From Wuchereria bancrofti (taxonomy: Eukaryota; Nematoda; Chromadorea; Rhabditida; Onchocercidae): a DNA stretch of 64,000 nucleotides. Numbering within the stretch: position 1 is the first letter of the stretch; each line of letters opens with the position of its first letter. Location: NCBI GenBank assembly GCA_005281725.1, contig SSBO01000012.1:8407099-8471098 (forward strand), in the 5' to 3' direction. Positions 40,856-53,970 of the stretch are shown piece after piece. The position numbers and the translations under genes were made by a program. Under the pieces are notes generated by a model. That model saw only the letters and a list, made by a program, of their open reading frames with translations. It did not search any database and had not been told where the DNA came from.

Positions 40856-43800
40856 GCTGGACTTTTTGTAATAATTTAAATTTTACGTCATGTGGATGAG
40901 CAAAGTATTCATCCAAGAAATTATCTTTTTAAAAGTAGTACTGTATAAAAAATCAAATTAGTGAACTAACTCTCTTGTATCAAGGTTTTTCAAATGTTAT
41001 AAGGTCGGGATTTTATTCTTGAGCAAAAGTTGAACAAACAGACTGTAGAAGTATGTTCTCATATCGAGTGCTTGAGCTGGTGCTCAAGAAGTTAGGACCT
41101 GGATTCTCTGATGCTTTGGTTTCCGAGAAGTTGTTAGAAATACATTTTTTGTGATTAAATGGGTTCTGACATATTTCATCTTAGTCCAATCACGAGATAT
41201 GAGGATGACTAGTAAGCATAATTACGTATTTTTTGGCAGTAACACAACGGTTGCTTTTCCTTATTTAAATCAGCTACTGCAAGTTTCATAACTCTCGATT
41301 CTGAGATTTCTCTATAGTGAAGAGCACACTCTTTTTTATAAACCAATCTACCCGCAATTTCGATGACAGCTCTTTACTCGTTAACCATGCGTTCTGTTGT
41401 AAGCCAACGCCAGTTATGTAAGGAGTTAAAACCATTTTTGGATGTTGCAAGTTTCAATTAGGTTAAGATCACTAACTCAATTTACTTCAGCAAGCGGTGG
41501 TGCAAAGTAACAATAACAGTGATGAAACGGAAATATGACAACTTAGCAAACATTTAGTGGACTGTTGGCATAATTTTTCAGTTGTTCGGTTTTTCCTTAT
41601 TATTGTATAAGCGCGATATTGTACGATGCGTAAAAGAACAGTAGTTTATAACAAAGAGAGTTCATTGAACAAAGAACTTAAAATCTCTTAAAAAGTCGGG
41701 TGCAATTCCGCCTGTAACACTGGCAGATCTTAGCAGTTAACATATTAAGCAATGCACATAATCTTTGTTAACAGAATGTAACATTCTAGACAGTGTATAT
41801 GACGCATGTAAGCTCGGTACAGTTAGAAGATAAATGTTGGATAAATAATGCCTTACTTCAGATAATCTCTTATATTTGTGTAAGGAATATTTAAGTAGGA
41901 TAACTTTACAAAATCATTTCAACATATTATAAATTTACTTCGGTTTTTCTGGCATAGCTCATGTTGTCGCGAATTTCGAATATTACGAACCTTAAATAAA
42001 ATAAAATAATTCCATGTAAAAATTAATCACTCAAATTGTAAAATGTTAATATTACGAATCATTTAACCAATTTTTCATTCCTTACTAAGCCATTTCCCAT
42101 GTTCATTTTGATTTAATTTCACATCTGCTGCTTATTTCAATTGAATCTATCGTATTTCAATCGTTATGCAAATCAGATCTTTCTCTACATAATTTCTCTT
42201 TTTTTTATTCACATAAACATCTGCTGCTAATTTTAACTGAGTCTTGTGTTCAATCGGATCTATTAAATATTTTAAACCATCCCCATCCTAATATATATAA
42301 TTCATGTGTGGGATGTGAATTCATGATAAAATTTTCGCTGCTCGATTTCGTTCATTACAATTACGCCTTGTCATGTTATCGACTATGCCAAACCCAAACC
42401 TACCAAATAAATTAAGAGATTTTTCCACGCATGTAGTCTCAATCTCAATCTTCTCGAAATTGTTAAACTGTGAACTTTATGCGTAACTGATAATTTTCGA
42501 AAATATAAGTGGAGAATATTCAAATCCTTCAGTAACAAAATATAACAGCTTTCTTATCCCATAAAGAGACCTGATAAGGAGTGCTTTAAAAACAAGCGTT
42601 TATGTAAATGCTATAAATTGGGCCACTATGGAAAAGAAAGGACGATAGATGTAGGCATTAAAGCGACATGCTGACCACTCCTATTAGTCAGAAAACAGAT
42701 TTGAATATCTGCAAAGTTACAATAAAATTAAAAGTCTTACAATCTCATTTCATATATATTTTTATAACAGCCAAAACAAGTTAGTATGAGTGCTCACTAG
42801 ATAAATTTTTCGTTATCTTGACAAATCCAACAAAATGTTTTTTAATCATTCCAATCATCATGATACGACAATTCCTATTTGACATTTTACACCACATGTT
42901 CTGATAGTGTAGTAAGATCGTATGAGAGGTCAAAGAAAGGTGGTAATTTTTTTCGTTTCAAAATTACACTGACTGACTATCCGATTGAAGAAATGCTGCG
43001 TTTTACACTAAAACCATTTCTTCCATTATCGTTTCAAATGGATTAAAACTGAATAAAGTCCTGAATTTGTTAATACAAACACATAAAAACTGCTTATGAA
43101 TTGCAGCTCATCACCATTAATTTCTTCACCTCTAAAAAGAATATGACCAAATTCTTATGAAGTGAAGAATGATCAGTAATGGGGCTTACAATGTTGAAAA
43201 GTTTTCAAGACTTTTAAATATTTTGTGAAAATGGGAAGGAAAATTATCCAACAGAAAGCGAGTTCAACTTTTCCAGTGCTTTTCGACCCTGAACTATTAC
43301 TTTTCTTTAAAGATTTACGATAGTACTATCATTTTTAATGACGATAGCGGTAAATGTGTGTAACACTTATGAAAATATTCGATCTACAAATTAATTGTAA
43401 CTGCGCTTGACCTTTTGTTATGCCGGATGTACAAATGAGACAATAGTCAAATTCAACACAGTTTCTTATAGTATGTAGAGTTTTTAGAAAGAGAATTTTT
43501 CAGAAAAACTTTTCGAAAGAGATTTCCAGAAAAAAAGAAAAAGAAACAATTCCTTTTTCAGTTTCGAGAAGAAGACGCCTGGAGATTTCTAGAAATTTGC
43601 GGAACTCTCCGTGACTGGACGTGGATCTGAACCTTCGATAGAAGAGCAATTAACCTTGCCCTCCTCCACCGCTCCAGCAATTAATGTAGATAATACATCT
43701 CCCAACAAAGGGTAAATCCAACAGTAAAGTAATAGAGAAATATAGAAAGAAATGAGACAGTAAAGAGAAAAGAGAGTGGAAGAAACAGAGAGGATACGGT

Positions 43801-45388
43801 CACTTTGCAGTATACACGCACCAAGGGTTGACCACACACGACGCTTTCTGAGTTTAACTGCAGTGTTGCCACATGAGACCACCTGCACAGTTCGTGAAGT
43901 TACCCGTGCGTATACTTCCGTGCTGGTTGGTTGCCTTCTGCGATATTGATTATACGATCGGAAAAGAAGACACATGGTGGTTGATGCCGTAATGGTGATT
44001 TAGATTTCATCTGTTGGAAAAATACTGCAAATTGCAAGAACAGTTTAGCTGATCAGAATTTTATGACTATATTGTAGCAATAAATTTTGCTGGATATTTT
44101 GCTATTCATCTCTTTCATTGGAAATCATTCTTGATTCATTTTTACTTTTTAATCTATTCCGCTGCGGAGCGATCACAAGAACACTTTACCTATCGTCACA
44201 GATGTTTAGATCTGATAAAAAACTTTCCACACAAGAAACAATTCCCAAAGAGAAATTTTAAAATGCAATACAACTTGTTGAGATGAGTTAATTTTCTGCA
44301 TTTATTGTTCCTTAATTTGAAATTGATATTTGCGGGAAAATAGTAGTTTAAATTTGCGAGAAACTTATATATTTGTTTTCCACTTATCGATAAATAAGTT
44401 AAACTAAACACTGTTATAATTCCGAACCGTTTATTCACACTGTTTAGGATACAAACCTGAATGAACCCTAGGTTTCAACAAGTTATAAGCAAATCTATCA
44501 GATTTATGAACCAAAATTATTTGGATATGAGTTTTTTGAAAGTGGAGAGACCTTGTAAACATTACCAATCAATTTAAAACTAGTATAAATTTAAAAAAAA
44601 AAAAACAGTTCTTAAACTTGCTATTAGTTAAAAATACGTTTATTTTTAATTTATTTTGATAATAAACATTTCTTAAAGAGAGGCCATCGAAATTTCCTTT
44701 TACTTGACACGGAACAGAAAGAAGGTTTTACGGATTGAGTAAATAGATTCCTCAACTTTTAATGTTGCTTTTCGTTAACGTGGAGAAACTTTTTTTTTAA
44801 TTAGTTCTTTAAATTGGCTTTTTTCATAAATTTTTTGAAATTAGCTGCTTTCTTTGATAGAAATCTTTTACACTGCTAAGATTAGTTTCAACGAAAAACT
44901 GTTATCGGATCATATGAATATTGGATTTAAATTGATACAAGAGGTAATATTAGTGCGATAAATTTTAGGTTATGCATCTTCAGGTTGATAAGTTTTCTAA
45001 CTTTTCAATCGAAAAATTCAATTTTTGATTCACCGTTGAAGGGTGGAAAAAGTATCCCAAAATTATCGTTTTTTTTTTTTCTTTTTTTGCTTATGATAAT
45101 GTGAATCTGAATCGAAAGAGATGTAATTTTTAGAGCATGAATATTCATTACTTTCGTGATGATGGTTTGTGTGATTCTTCAATCATTCAAACTTGAGCTT
45201 CTTGACAATGAGAACAAAAAATTTTTGGAATCTTTCTGCGTTTCTGTATTTGCTCAGAATTTTCAGATTTTTTTAGTTTCCCTTTTAACGACGCGAAATT
45301 GACATGTCCACGTTGGATTTCATTCCAAAAATAATTGAAATACTTTAACTGAAACATGAATTGTTTAGTGAAATGAAATTTAGGATAA
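40856..45388. other. Intergenic between convergent reductase and copine genes
   Basis: No gene with splice support. It holds one patch with higher G+C and a 128-codon minus-strand frame (43589-43975), listed separately. The remainder is AT-rich. Confidence 0.5.
43589..43975 (-). CDS. Doubtful single-exon open frame in a GC-richer patch
   Basis: The longest uninterrupted frame in the window (128 codons). It has a basic N-terminal third (YNQYRRRQP), then a strongly hydrophobic stretch (STLFSLYCLISFYISLLLYC) that could be one or two membrane segments, and a hydrophilic end. The base composition between about 43600 and 43980 is visibly less AT-rich than its surroundings. No family recognised, no introns. 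It could be a small gene, an inserted repeat fragment, or chance. Confidence 0.25.
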   Translation of the reverse strand: MCLLFRSYNQYRRRQPTSTEVYARVTSRTVQVVSCGNTAVKLRKRRVWSTLGACILQSDRILSVSSTLFSLYCLISFYISLLLYCWIYPLLGDVLSTLIAGAVEEGKVNCSSIEGSDPRPVTESSANF

Positions 45389-48300
45389 CTAGATTTGTGT
45401 AGAGGGCATCTTATACTGCAATCCTCAAAAAAAAGGAAAAGGAAAGAAATCAAGTACTATTACAATGATGAAATGAATCACTATGACGTGGTGACATTTT
45501 TGAAAGGATATGGTCGTACTTTACACGTTTAGTTCGTGCTATTCGATAAGTTGAATAATGAGAATTTTAGAACCATACAACGGAATGCCAATAAAAATCG
45601 TGGAAAAATCGTATGGAATAGTAATAATTTGAATTATTTTATTAATTCAATTCTTAATTTTAATTCTTTACTAATTCAGTTTTTAGTTTCAATTTTTCAT
45701 TAATTCAATTTTTAATTTTTACTGATTCGAATTATCACCATCCCATACGACTTGACTTTTATTTTTACAATCAGTAAAAACTGTCTAAAAAGAAAAAAAA
45801 ATTTTTTTTTAAATTAAAAAAATTATTGAACGAACGGTTCTCACCGTAATAATGTTGAAGCCCTTATTCAAGCATTTTTAGAGGTAAATGAGGGCGTTAG
45901 TGAAGTCGTTGAAAAATCCTCAGTCTCTAAAAATTTTCTAAATTACATTTCAGTGTTCAAGTTTGGCACTCTATATCATTTGCGCACTATAAATTTTGAA
46001 ATTGACATTCTGAAAAATTAGAAAATAGTATAATCGCTATTTACCTGCATAGCTGTAATGTTCTTTAGATGTACTTGCGTGTTCTCTTTTATCCAAATCC
46101 TCCGTTGAAGGATCGCTGAATGATTCGATCGCATTTATCCTTTCTTGCCGATGTTCTAATTCAAGTTCAGAAGTTGCAGTCGTGCTCTAGATAAATAAGG
46201 TGACAGTCAATATTTACATATCATTTAATTCAAGAATTATGAGTATTTCCATCAAGATGCAGTTTAATTGTCTTTGATTAGAAAAGTTTCAAATGTCAAA
46301 ATTTTTATATCGTCAGCTAGCATAGTAACATTAATTGGGATTCTTTTTTTTTTTCTAACTAAAACAGAAACCTAATTAACTTTTGCAGCAAAACTTTAGA
46401 AGGAGATATGAATTTTAAAATTCATTTTTAAGAAGCTATCGGCAAATTAATTATGAACGGTATAGTCAGTAACTTTGTATCAGTAATCTCAATGAGACGT
46501 GAATTTACTTCTATCTGATTCAGCAAACAACCGTAATGTTTCATATCCTGAGGAATATGGCCATTTTTCATCAGCCAATTGATCATTTGCCATGGAACTC
46601 GTCGTAATGCTCGTTCAGTAAGCAATTCCCAAAAATTATTGTCTTCCGGTAATTTGTTGCGAAATTTTGTTAATGCTACAAACTGAAAATGCAGTTTTCA
46701 AAAAAAAAAAAAAAAAATTGCGGAAAATTTATTATCAGAAGTGTTTAAATTTTCACATTTAATATGTTTTTTTTTCTCTCTCTCTCTTTCAATTCAATTT
46801 GTTCCATAACACCACAAAAAATATACACTTTTAAAACAAACCTGTAACATGTCACGTTCAGCTCGGCGACTTTGGTAGGAAATTCGACCAGCTGAAAGGC
46901 CAAGGCGTTCCATTTCTGCGCAGTTATCCCCAGTTGCAATAAATATAATTGAAAGCGGAGCTTTTGATGCAAATATTGTCGCCTAAATTTGCTGTTCAGT
47001 GAAATTGTTTAAAAATAGTAAACTAGAAAAAAATTACACATAACTTTCGCTCATTAAGTGGTACGGGTAAATTAAGTTAAATTATATCTTTTTAAAACCA
47101 AAAGAATGTTATACCTGTACTGTTTCTCGGATATCATTTATCTTTCCCTTGCTGATTATTGCTAGCACAAAATATGGACACTTTAACTGGTTTTCACGCC
47201 TATGTACATTGCTAGCCAATCTATAACTGATTTTTTGCATATCGATACCCAGTAAGTCGAGAAGAGACGGAAATACGTCTTTGAACTTATCTCTTCCTCA
47301 GATATGAAAGTAAATAATATTAGGGTAGCTGTTGCAATTAAACTTACTTTGAGAGGTGATAAATGATATGAGCAAAATGGGCAGTTGTACTAGGTTGCAC
47401 TTGGGCATTCGCTTTCCAGAATGCATCAATTAGACCATCAGTTCCCTGACAATTAGGATCCATTTCCAAATTCTTAATAATTAACTATACATATTTCAGT
47501 TAGTCCAATGCTCATTTGAAACAGCTAATTTTGAAAGAAATTCATTTCAACTCATCAAAACATCCGCATGCGCTGTTGTTAATTGAAGAGAAGTGATATG
47601 ACTTCTTGTGGCACAAATATTTCATTTTTTAGACTGATAGATTAAAATTTAATTCTATTTTGAAAATATTGGTTTCAGCTGTTTATTGATACAATAAATG
47701 TTAAACAAAGTCTTACAAGGCAAAATTGTTGCGACTTCCGAAAATATGGTGGAATTCGTGCTCCGAAACCAAAAGCTGCATAGTTTTGCGAGCTAAAAAT
47801 AACATATGCAACATTTAAATTTATAATCATTGATGATAAAATCTTGTTGTTTATTATAAAGCATGAAAACTTCCTTCGAAAAAAAGGGAAAATTTGGAAG
47901 TTTAAATTTTATCAAACGTTGAAAAGCTTGCAAATTATGGCGTCGAAATGGTTCACAAATTGAGCGAATGACACATTCTACATCATTTGCAAAAGTTGCA
48001 TTTGTATCGTTTGAATCTGATATCGAAAAATCCACCGCTATAGCAAGAGATAAACAATATCTAAAATAATATTTTTTTCTTTAAATAAACTAAATGATTA
48101 TTTAGGTATAAATTTTATTTGATATATTCAATCTTAAGAAGATACCCATTTATGATGTAATCGAGAAAGGAGTAGATAGTGATTTCGTTGCATTTAACCA
48201 CTTCAATTATACCATTTGCTTTTTTATTATTTTCCAATCCAACGCATAACTAAATTTTGCAATTGAATATTAGTATGAAAATAAACTTCACGTTTACCGC

Positions 48301-50729
48301 ACTGTAACATATATGAATGCTGTTGCAGAATGATATTTCAGCAGGTTAAATAAACCTCAAAGATTCTGGGATAGTTTTTACTAGTTGAACTACAGTATTT
48401 CAAACTTAATAATTGTTCAGTTAACATTCAAGTATATGAAAATAAAAAATGAACATTTCGTACAATTATACTTTAAAAACGAATAGTTGCAAAATGTTCC
48501 ATTAATGTTTAGTAAAACTGAAATATCAAATGCCTACGTATAAAATTTTCCGTTCTTCGGCATTATTGAAAAGCACATCGGAAGTTGCTATGAATTGTCC
48601 TATGACTGAACATCTTGTGTGATCATCTCGTGAGTAGCAGACCACTTCGAAATTCCTTTATAATTCATTCGCTTACATTTTAAAGTTCCAGCTTACTTTT
48701 TTTTTCTAATTATACATCCAGATTAACTGATTTCATAGTATAAGTGACAGAATTTAAAACAAATTAACTGCGATTAATTGTGTTTTAATAATCATTCAGT
48801 TAAATTCAACAAAGCAAACAGTAGTAAAGAGTATGAAATTGATAGCGAACCTTTTTTTGGAATCTATAATTGTATTTTTCGGTAATTTAAACGGCTTCCA
48901 GGGAATCTTTGATGAATATAATTGTGAATCACTTGTGTATAATAAATTACGCGTTTCATTTTCTTCCATTCGGAACATTTGAAAATAAATCTAAAAATAT
49001 GAAATGAAATAAATACAGAAATATTTAATTTTCTGTATTTTAAGATTAATCTCCCCATTAATTTCCATTTTCTTTTTTTTGGTTCTGATCAGAGATATGT
49101 TTAAGTAATTTTTACGACTATTTGTTTTTACAGAAACTTTAAACAATCATCAAAAACTGTTAGTATTTAAATTATTTAAATTAAATGAAATTTAAAAGGT
49201 TATAGATGAATTATGCAAAATTTATTGTTAAAAAATTATCAAACCTGAGTATTTTCAAATCCTTTCCTTGGAAAATTTTTACCACAAAATTGCAGAAGTA
49301 TTGTTTGCTCTCTCGGTTGAGCAGTATATGATATTGTCATCATAGCGATGGATTTACCGCTCTTTATTTCGCTGAAAATTATTTTTATTACATATTTTTT
49401 GTTAAAATTTATAATTACATAAGAAAATTTTTTAGTTATAAAAAAGTGTTTTTTTAAATCATTTGATTTTAAAAATTTGATGTAGTACAATTTGAAAGTT
49501 GGCATCTTAAAAGATTTTTAGAATAGAATTATTGAAAGTTTTATGAAGAAAAAAAAAGGAAACTTACATCAAAGGTTTTGAAAGACTTGGTGAAGTGGTG
49601 ACAATTTCGGTGACAAAAAAAGTCATCATTCCAACAATTGTTACCTCTTCTTCACTGTAGTCACAGCTTAAATACAGATATTTTCTTAATTTTTATTACT
49701 ATAAAGCTATATGCTTTAGAAAAATTGGAAAGCATTTGACTAATATCATAATTTAAAGTTTTAAAATTTTGTAATAAAAGTATTAGAAAAAAAGGTATTT
49801 TTATAAAAATATATCCAAGAAGATTTTTATGGTTGACAATTTCAAACATTGAAAAAATATCGTATGATTGGAAAAAAAAATGCTGACATTTCAATCTTCA
49901 AATGCTGATCTCGTTTGAATGTGTATTCAACTGAAAATGCATTTAAAATTGAAATTACATCTGTTTTTGGGATAATTTCCGTCGTTGTTACCTAAAAACT
50001 TCTTTCTGTAAAGTCTTTTTTTTATCTTATTCTTTTTTCTTTTTTTTTAATTTTTTTCGTCAAAAATTTTCTATTTGCAAGCAAATAGATTAACTGAAGT
50101 AAACAAATTTTACTCTTTTTATGAATTAGATCAAAAATGATATAATCTTCCGTTTCTATACAATTTATCATAATATGGAAAATTTTTCATCTGTTTATGC
50201 ATTCATCTTATTGTGTCTATTTGAAAAATGAATGAACTTACAATTTTCCAAGAACTCTCGAAACTATTTTCATTCACAGATATTAAACAAATTATATTAT
50301 CAAACGCAAATAAATTAGTCTTCAATTCACTGAAATGCAACGATTATTTATATATGAATAGAATTGATGTTTTATAAAATTTAAAGCATCAAATTGTTGT
50401 AATATGCAAGCATTATATTGGAGCCGTTGACTTTATTTACCTTACTTCTTGGACATGCTTTTACTGAAAGGTTATTAAACAATGCAGTGCTTTATCATGA
50501 AATATTCTATTTATTAAAGTGTTTTTTTTTGGCTAATTTTTTTTAGGTAGACAAACCTAATACGTAAGTTGATTTCGAGAATATCTTTTGCAGACGCTTT
50601 GTTGCTACTTAATCCATCACAGGAAGGCTTTTCACGGCTGTAATGCTGCACATCGAAGGATTCCAGAAACTTTAATTCAAATATATGAATTTGAATAACG
50701 GTTAAAACTATATTTTCCTGATAGCCCAA
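45389..50729 (-). CDS. Copine (C2A-C2B-vWA) with atypical C2 domains
   Basis: Copines are cytosolic proteins that bind membranes through two C2 domains and partners through a vWA domain. Seventeen exons join in consistent phase to about 609 codons: 50729-50557, 50463-50446, 50263-50242, 49991-49888, 49666-49568, 49371-49245, 48990-48851, 48655-48538, 48249-48146, 48060-47918, 47775-47717, 47472-47348, 47220-47115, 46982-46842, 46682-46509, 46186-46045, 45423-45389. Marks of the family: IYSFLDYIING before the vWA domain, a MIDAS-like AIAVDFSIS, FGFGARIPP, NCQGTDGLIDAF and a C-terminal RALRRVPWQMINWLMK. The C2A start (LEINLRI) leads through an 18-base microexon rather than the usual Asp-rich loop. 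C2B reads LLQFCGKNFPRKGFENTQ, without the family's calcium-binding Asp pairs. The first exon, the microexon and the last exon (GLQYKMPSTQI) rest on splice phase alone; the true start may lie further upstream. Nematode relatives include NRA-1 and GEM-4. Confidence 0.85.
50446..50463 (-). other. Candidate 18-nt microexon of the copine gene
   Basis: Bounded by TTTCAG and GTAAGG, it carries phase 1 in and phase 2 out and joins LEINLRI to FESSWKI as SKSMSKN. It restores the frame between two exons that otherwise do not fit. Supported only by phase and signals. Confidence 0.4.
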
Positions 50730-50982
50730 GAAATGCTCGCTTTCGAAACTGACACAAATTTAACTCCGGAATCCTAATAATCAGAAATGATTGTTGCAAG
50801 CAAATTGTTATACTAAAAATTGTTTTCTACTTGAAGTGATAGTCAGGTAGAATGAATTGTTTTATCATCATGGATAACGAATCTTCGATAACTTTCTTAT
50901 TTCAAATTGAAAAGTGTTAGAGTTACTGAAGGAGATTTCCTTATCATATCGATAACTGGATCAGTCCATAGAGACAATATTA

Positions 50983-50983
<1 letters not shown>

Positions 50984-51021
<38 letters not shown>
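50984..51021. repeat. (AAT)n microsatellite
   Basis: About twelve perfect AAT units in a row, immediately upstream of the minus-strand copine gene. Confidence 0.95.
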
Positions 51022-53910
51022 CAGGAATAAGCTATAAATCAAGAATTTTTAAGCAGCTCATGAAAAAGAACGAAGAAATGGAATTAGAGGAAGAATAAAT
51101 AATAAATTAGCGGAATAACAAATAAAAAAATATATAATGTATCGTATTTGTACGATTCAAAATTTTATTTCTTAAATGGCAAAAAAATATTTATACCTTT
51201 TTGATCTTTCAAGAATGAATGAAAGCGTAGTAATAATCATTCAAATAAAATGCAGTTTTTTTTCTTGCAGGAAAAAGAGAGATTATATCTCAGAAAGAGT
51301 CAAATCAGATAAACTAAGACGAAAGTGTTAAATTAGATAAATTAAGAGAAGGGGTTAAAAGCAGAAAATTTATTCCTTCAGATAGTGTTGAAATATATTT
51401 TAACAAAAACTCAAAAAACAACCTCTTCGAAATAGGCGGTAGCAATGGGCCAGCTTTGAACGCTTTTCGAAGCGCAATAATCTGCCGTATCCTAACCATA
51501 TTCATTGTGACTAATAAATTTTCGTATCTTAAAAAAAAGAGAAATAAACAGTGTAAGTAATATTTCCTTGACAAATTAAATAATATACGTTGTAAGATAT
51601 AATAAAAATTAAAAGAAAAAAGAAAAAATGAGATACAATCTCCAAAAGCATGTTTTAATTTAACTTAAAAAGAGAATTCGGAAAAGTTTTCGATAATCGG
51701 AATTGGTTCTTCTGTAATCTTAAACTTTTTTATCAAAAAAAGAAAAGTATCTCTTGTTTAGTAAATAATAAAGCAGGCGAATTTTTCTAGAATAAAAAAT
51801 AAAAATGAATTATCCAGATAAATTAGCAATAATCTTTCAGTTGTAATAAACGAAAAAAATTTTTTTTTTTTTTTTTGGCGAGTAGTATTAAATCTTTGAA
51901 ATCTGTAAATAGTGGAAATAGCATAATGGATATGAAGCCTAGAGATTTAATGATAAGTGGCGGTCAACCAAAAAAATAAGTGTTGTTAGTTCCTGGAAAT
52001 TTTTTGCTCAATTCTGGTAAGTAAGTAAAATCCTAACCCAAAAAAAAGAAAAAAAATAAAAGAAAAAAATGATTATCCTTTTATCAACACTTCACTTGGT
52101 CCAATTTAAATATTAAATCGAAATTCTATTTCATAGGATTTCCGGTCTAGATGCATAGCAATTTAACATGAATAAACAAATTTTTCAACTTAATCGTTTT
52201 AAGCAGTTTTTTTTCTAAAGGATTAAAATTAGAGGATAGATAGAAGTGATGAATATTTTAAAGGATAAGAAGCTGAAAACAATCAGTGCTAGGATAATGT
52301 AGTAATGTAATAGTACTACTAAATTCATAAAGAATATATTATTACCATCATTATCTACGAAATAAACTTTAGGCATAGAAAAGGTAGAAAAAATGTAGGA
52401 GAAAAGCTATTAAATTTTAGTAGAATTATCTGAAAAATGTGATAATGTAATGAATACTTCTTATTCACTTTTCATTTTCTCTTGTTTTTTCTTTGATAGT
52501 AACAACAATTTAACAATCAAAAAAGAAAAGAAAGAAAAGGAAAGAAAGAAATATTTCACTAAATGATATTTTTTTTTCGTTCCTTTTCTTCTTGCAATTA
52601 AATAATATATGGAACGGAGGAATGAAAGAATAAAAAATAAATTTTAAAGTGTTAAGTGTCATGTTACCCTTTAAAATGTTATAGTACACATTTATTGTTT
52701 TACTTTTTTTATTGAAATTTGTTTAAACATTAAATATATCATTTTATATGAATAATTATGTTTTTTTTTTTTTTATTATTAATTCTATGTTCAAAATACT
52801 GTGAGAAAAAAAATTATATTTAATAAAATTAAATATGCATACATAAATGATAGTATTTCACAACCTGAATACGATAGTTTTTTTAAAATGCGTAGCAAGC
52901 ATAAAATTTAAAAATTTCACTTTTGACATATTTTTCATTTACACATAAAAGTATTTTATTTAAACCTAACAAACATCATACAATATTTATATTGCATCAA
53001 CAATATTATTGTGGGAAAAGATTGATTATATTTTTTTAGCCTCTGATTGAAAACAGCTTCAGTGGGTAATTTAATTTTGAGTAATTATAATAATTTTTCG
53101 TTAAATTTATTTTGTATTTAGGAAATAAAGATAAACTTATTTTGAATGTTATTTAACAACAGATTCAAAAAATGACATTGAAAAAAGCAATAAATGCAAC
53201 TAGTTTGCAAAATTCTATACAAAGCATAACATACGTTACATATCATCATTTCAAATATCTTTTATGTTTTGATATTAGTTATTTAAATAATTTTCAACTT
53301 CAATAATACATTTAACTCAAAAATAAATCGTTTTTTTTTTCTTTTTTTTTTGCTCTGTCTCAACTTTAGAAGTTTTATGATCGAATTTGAAAAGGACAAA
53401 TGAGTAAAATTTTTATTATAGTCTAAATCTAAATCTTATTTTTACTTCAAAGTTACTATTAAAAGAAATAGCATATAACTCGTAACTCATAAATATCACA
53501 AATGACATTTTTATTTTATTGTTCTTTCATTTTTTTCGAGAAATCAAATTTCATTTCAATATCTGACAATTCCGTAGTTTTTGAATAACTTATCCAAAAA
53601 ATATATAACATTACATACTTTTCAGTGCTAACACAATTGTAAGCCTTACATGAGAGTTATTGAAAGAAATTTTTATGATATTAGTCAGGTTAATCTACTT
53701 GATTAATCTGTCAATGTATTTGTCAGTTAATTTAAATTGTTCACTTTGATTATTGAACTTTTTGATTTCACATTTTTGGTAAATTTACATACGATTGTAA
53801 TAATGAAGTAGAATAATGAAAAAGTAAAGATTTATTAGCAATGCTACTGTACCAAATATTTCTTATCATATAGAGCAAGCCTTTTAATTAGAATAATTTA
53901 ATAAGCTTCA

Positions 53911-53970
53911 TCACTATTATGATTTCATATCTTTCATTGATCACTATTATAATATCATATCTTTCATCTT
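53911..53970. repeat. Imperfect tandem duplication, 30-bp unit
   Basis: TCACTATTATGATTTCATAT (start of copy 1) is repeated at 53941 with a few changes (GATTT to AATA-type). Non-coding. Confidence 0.75.
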
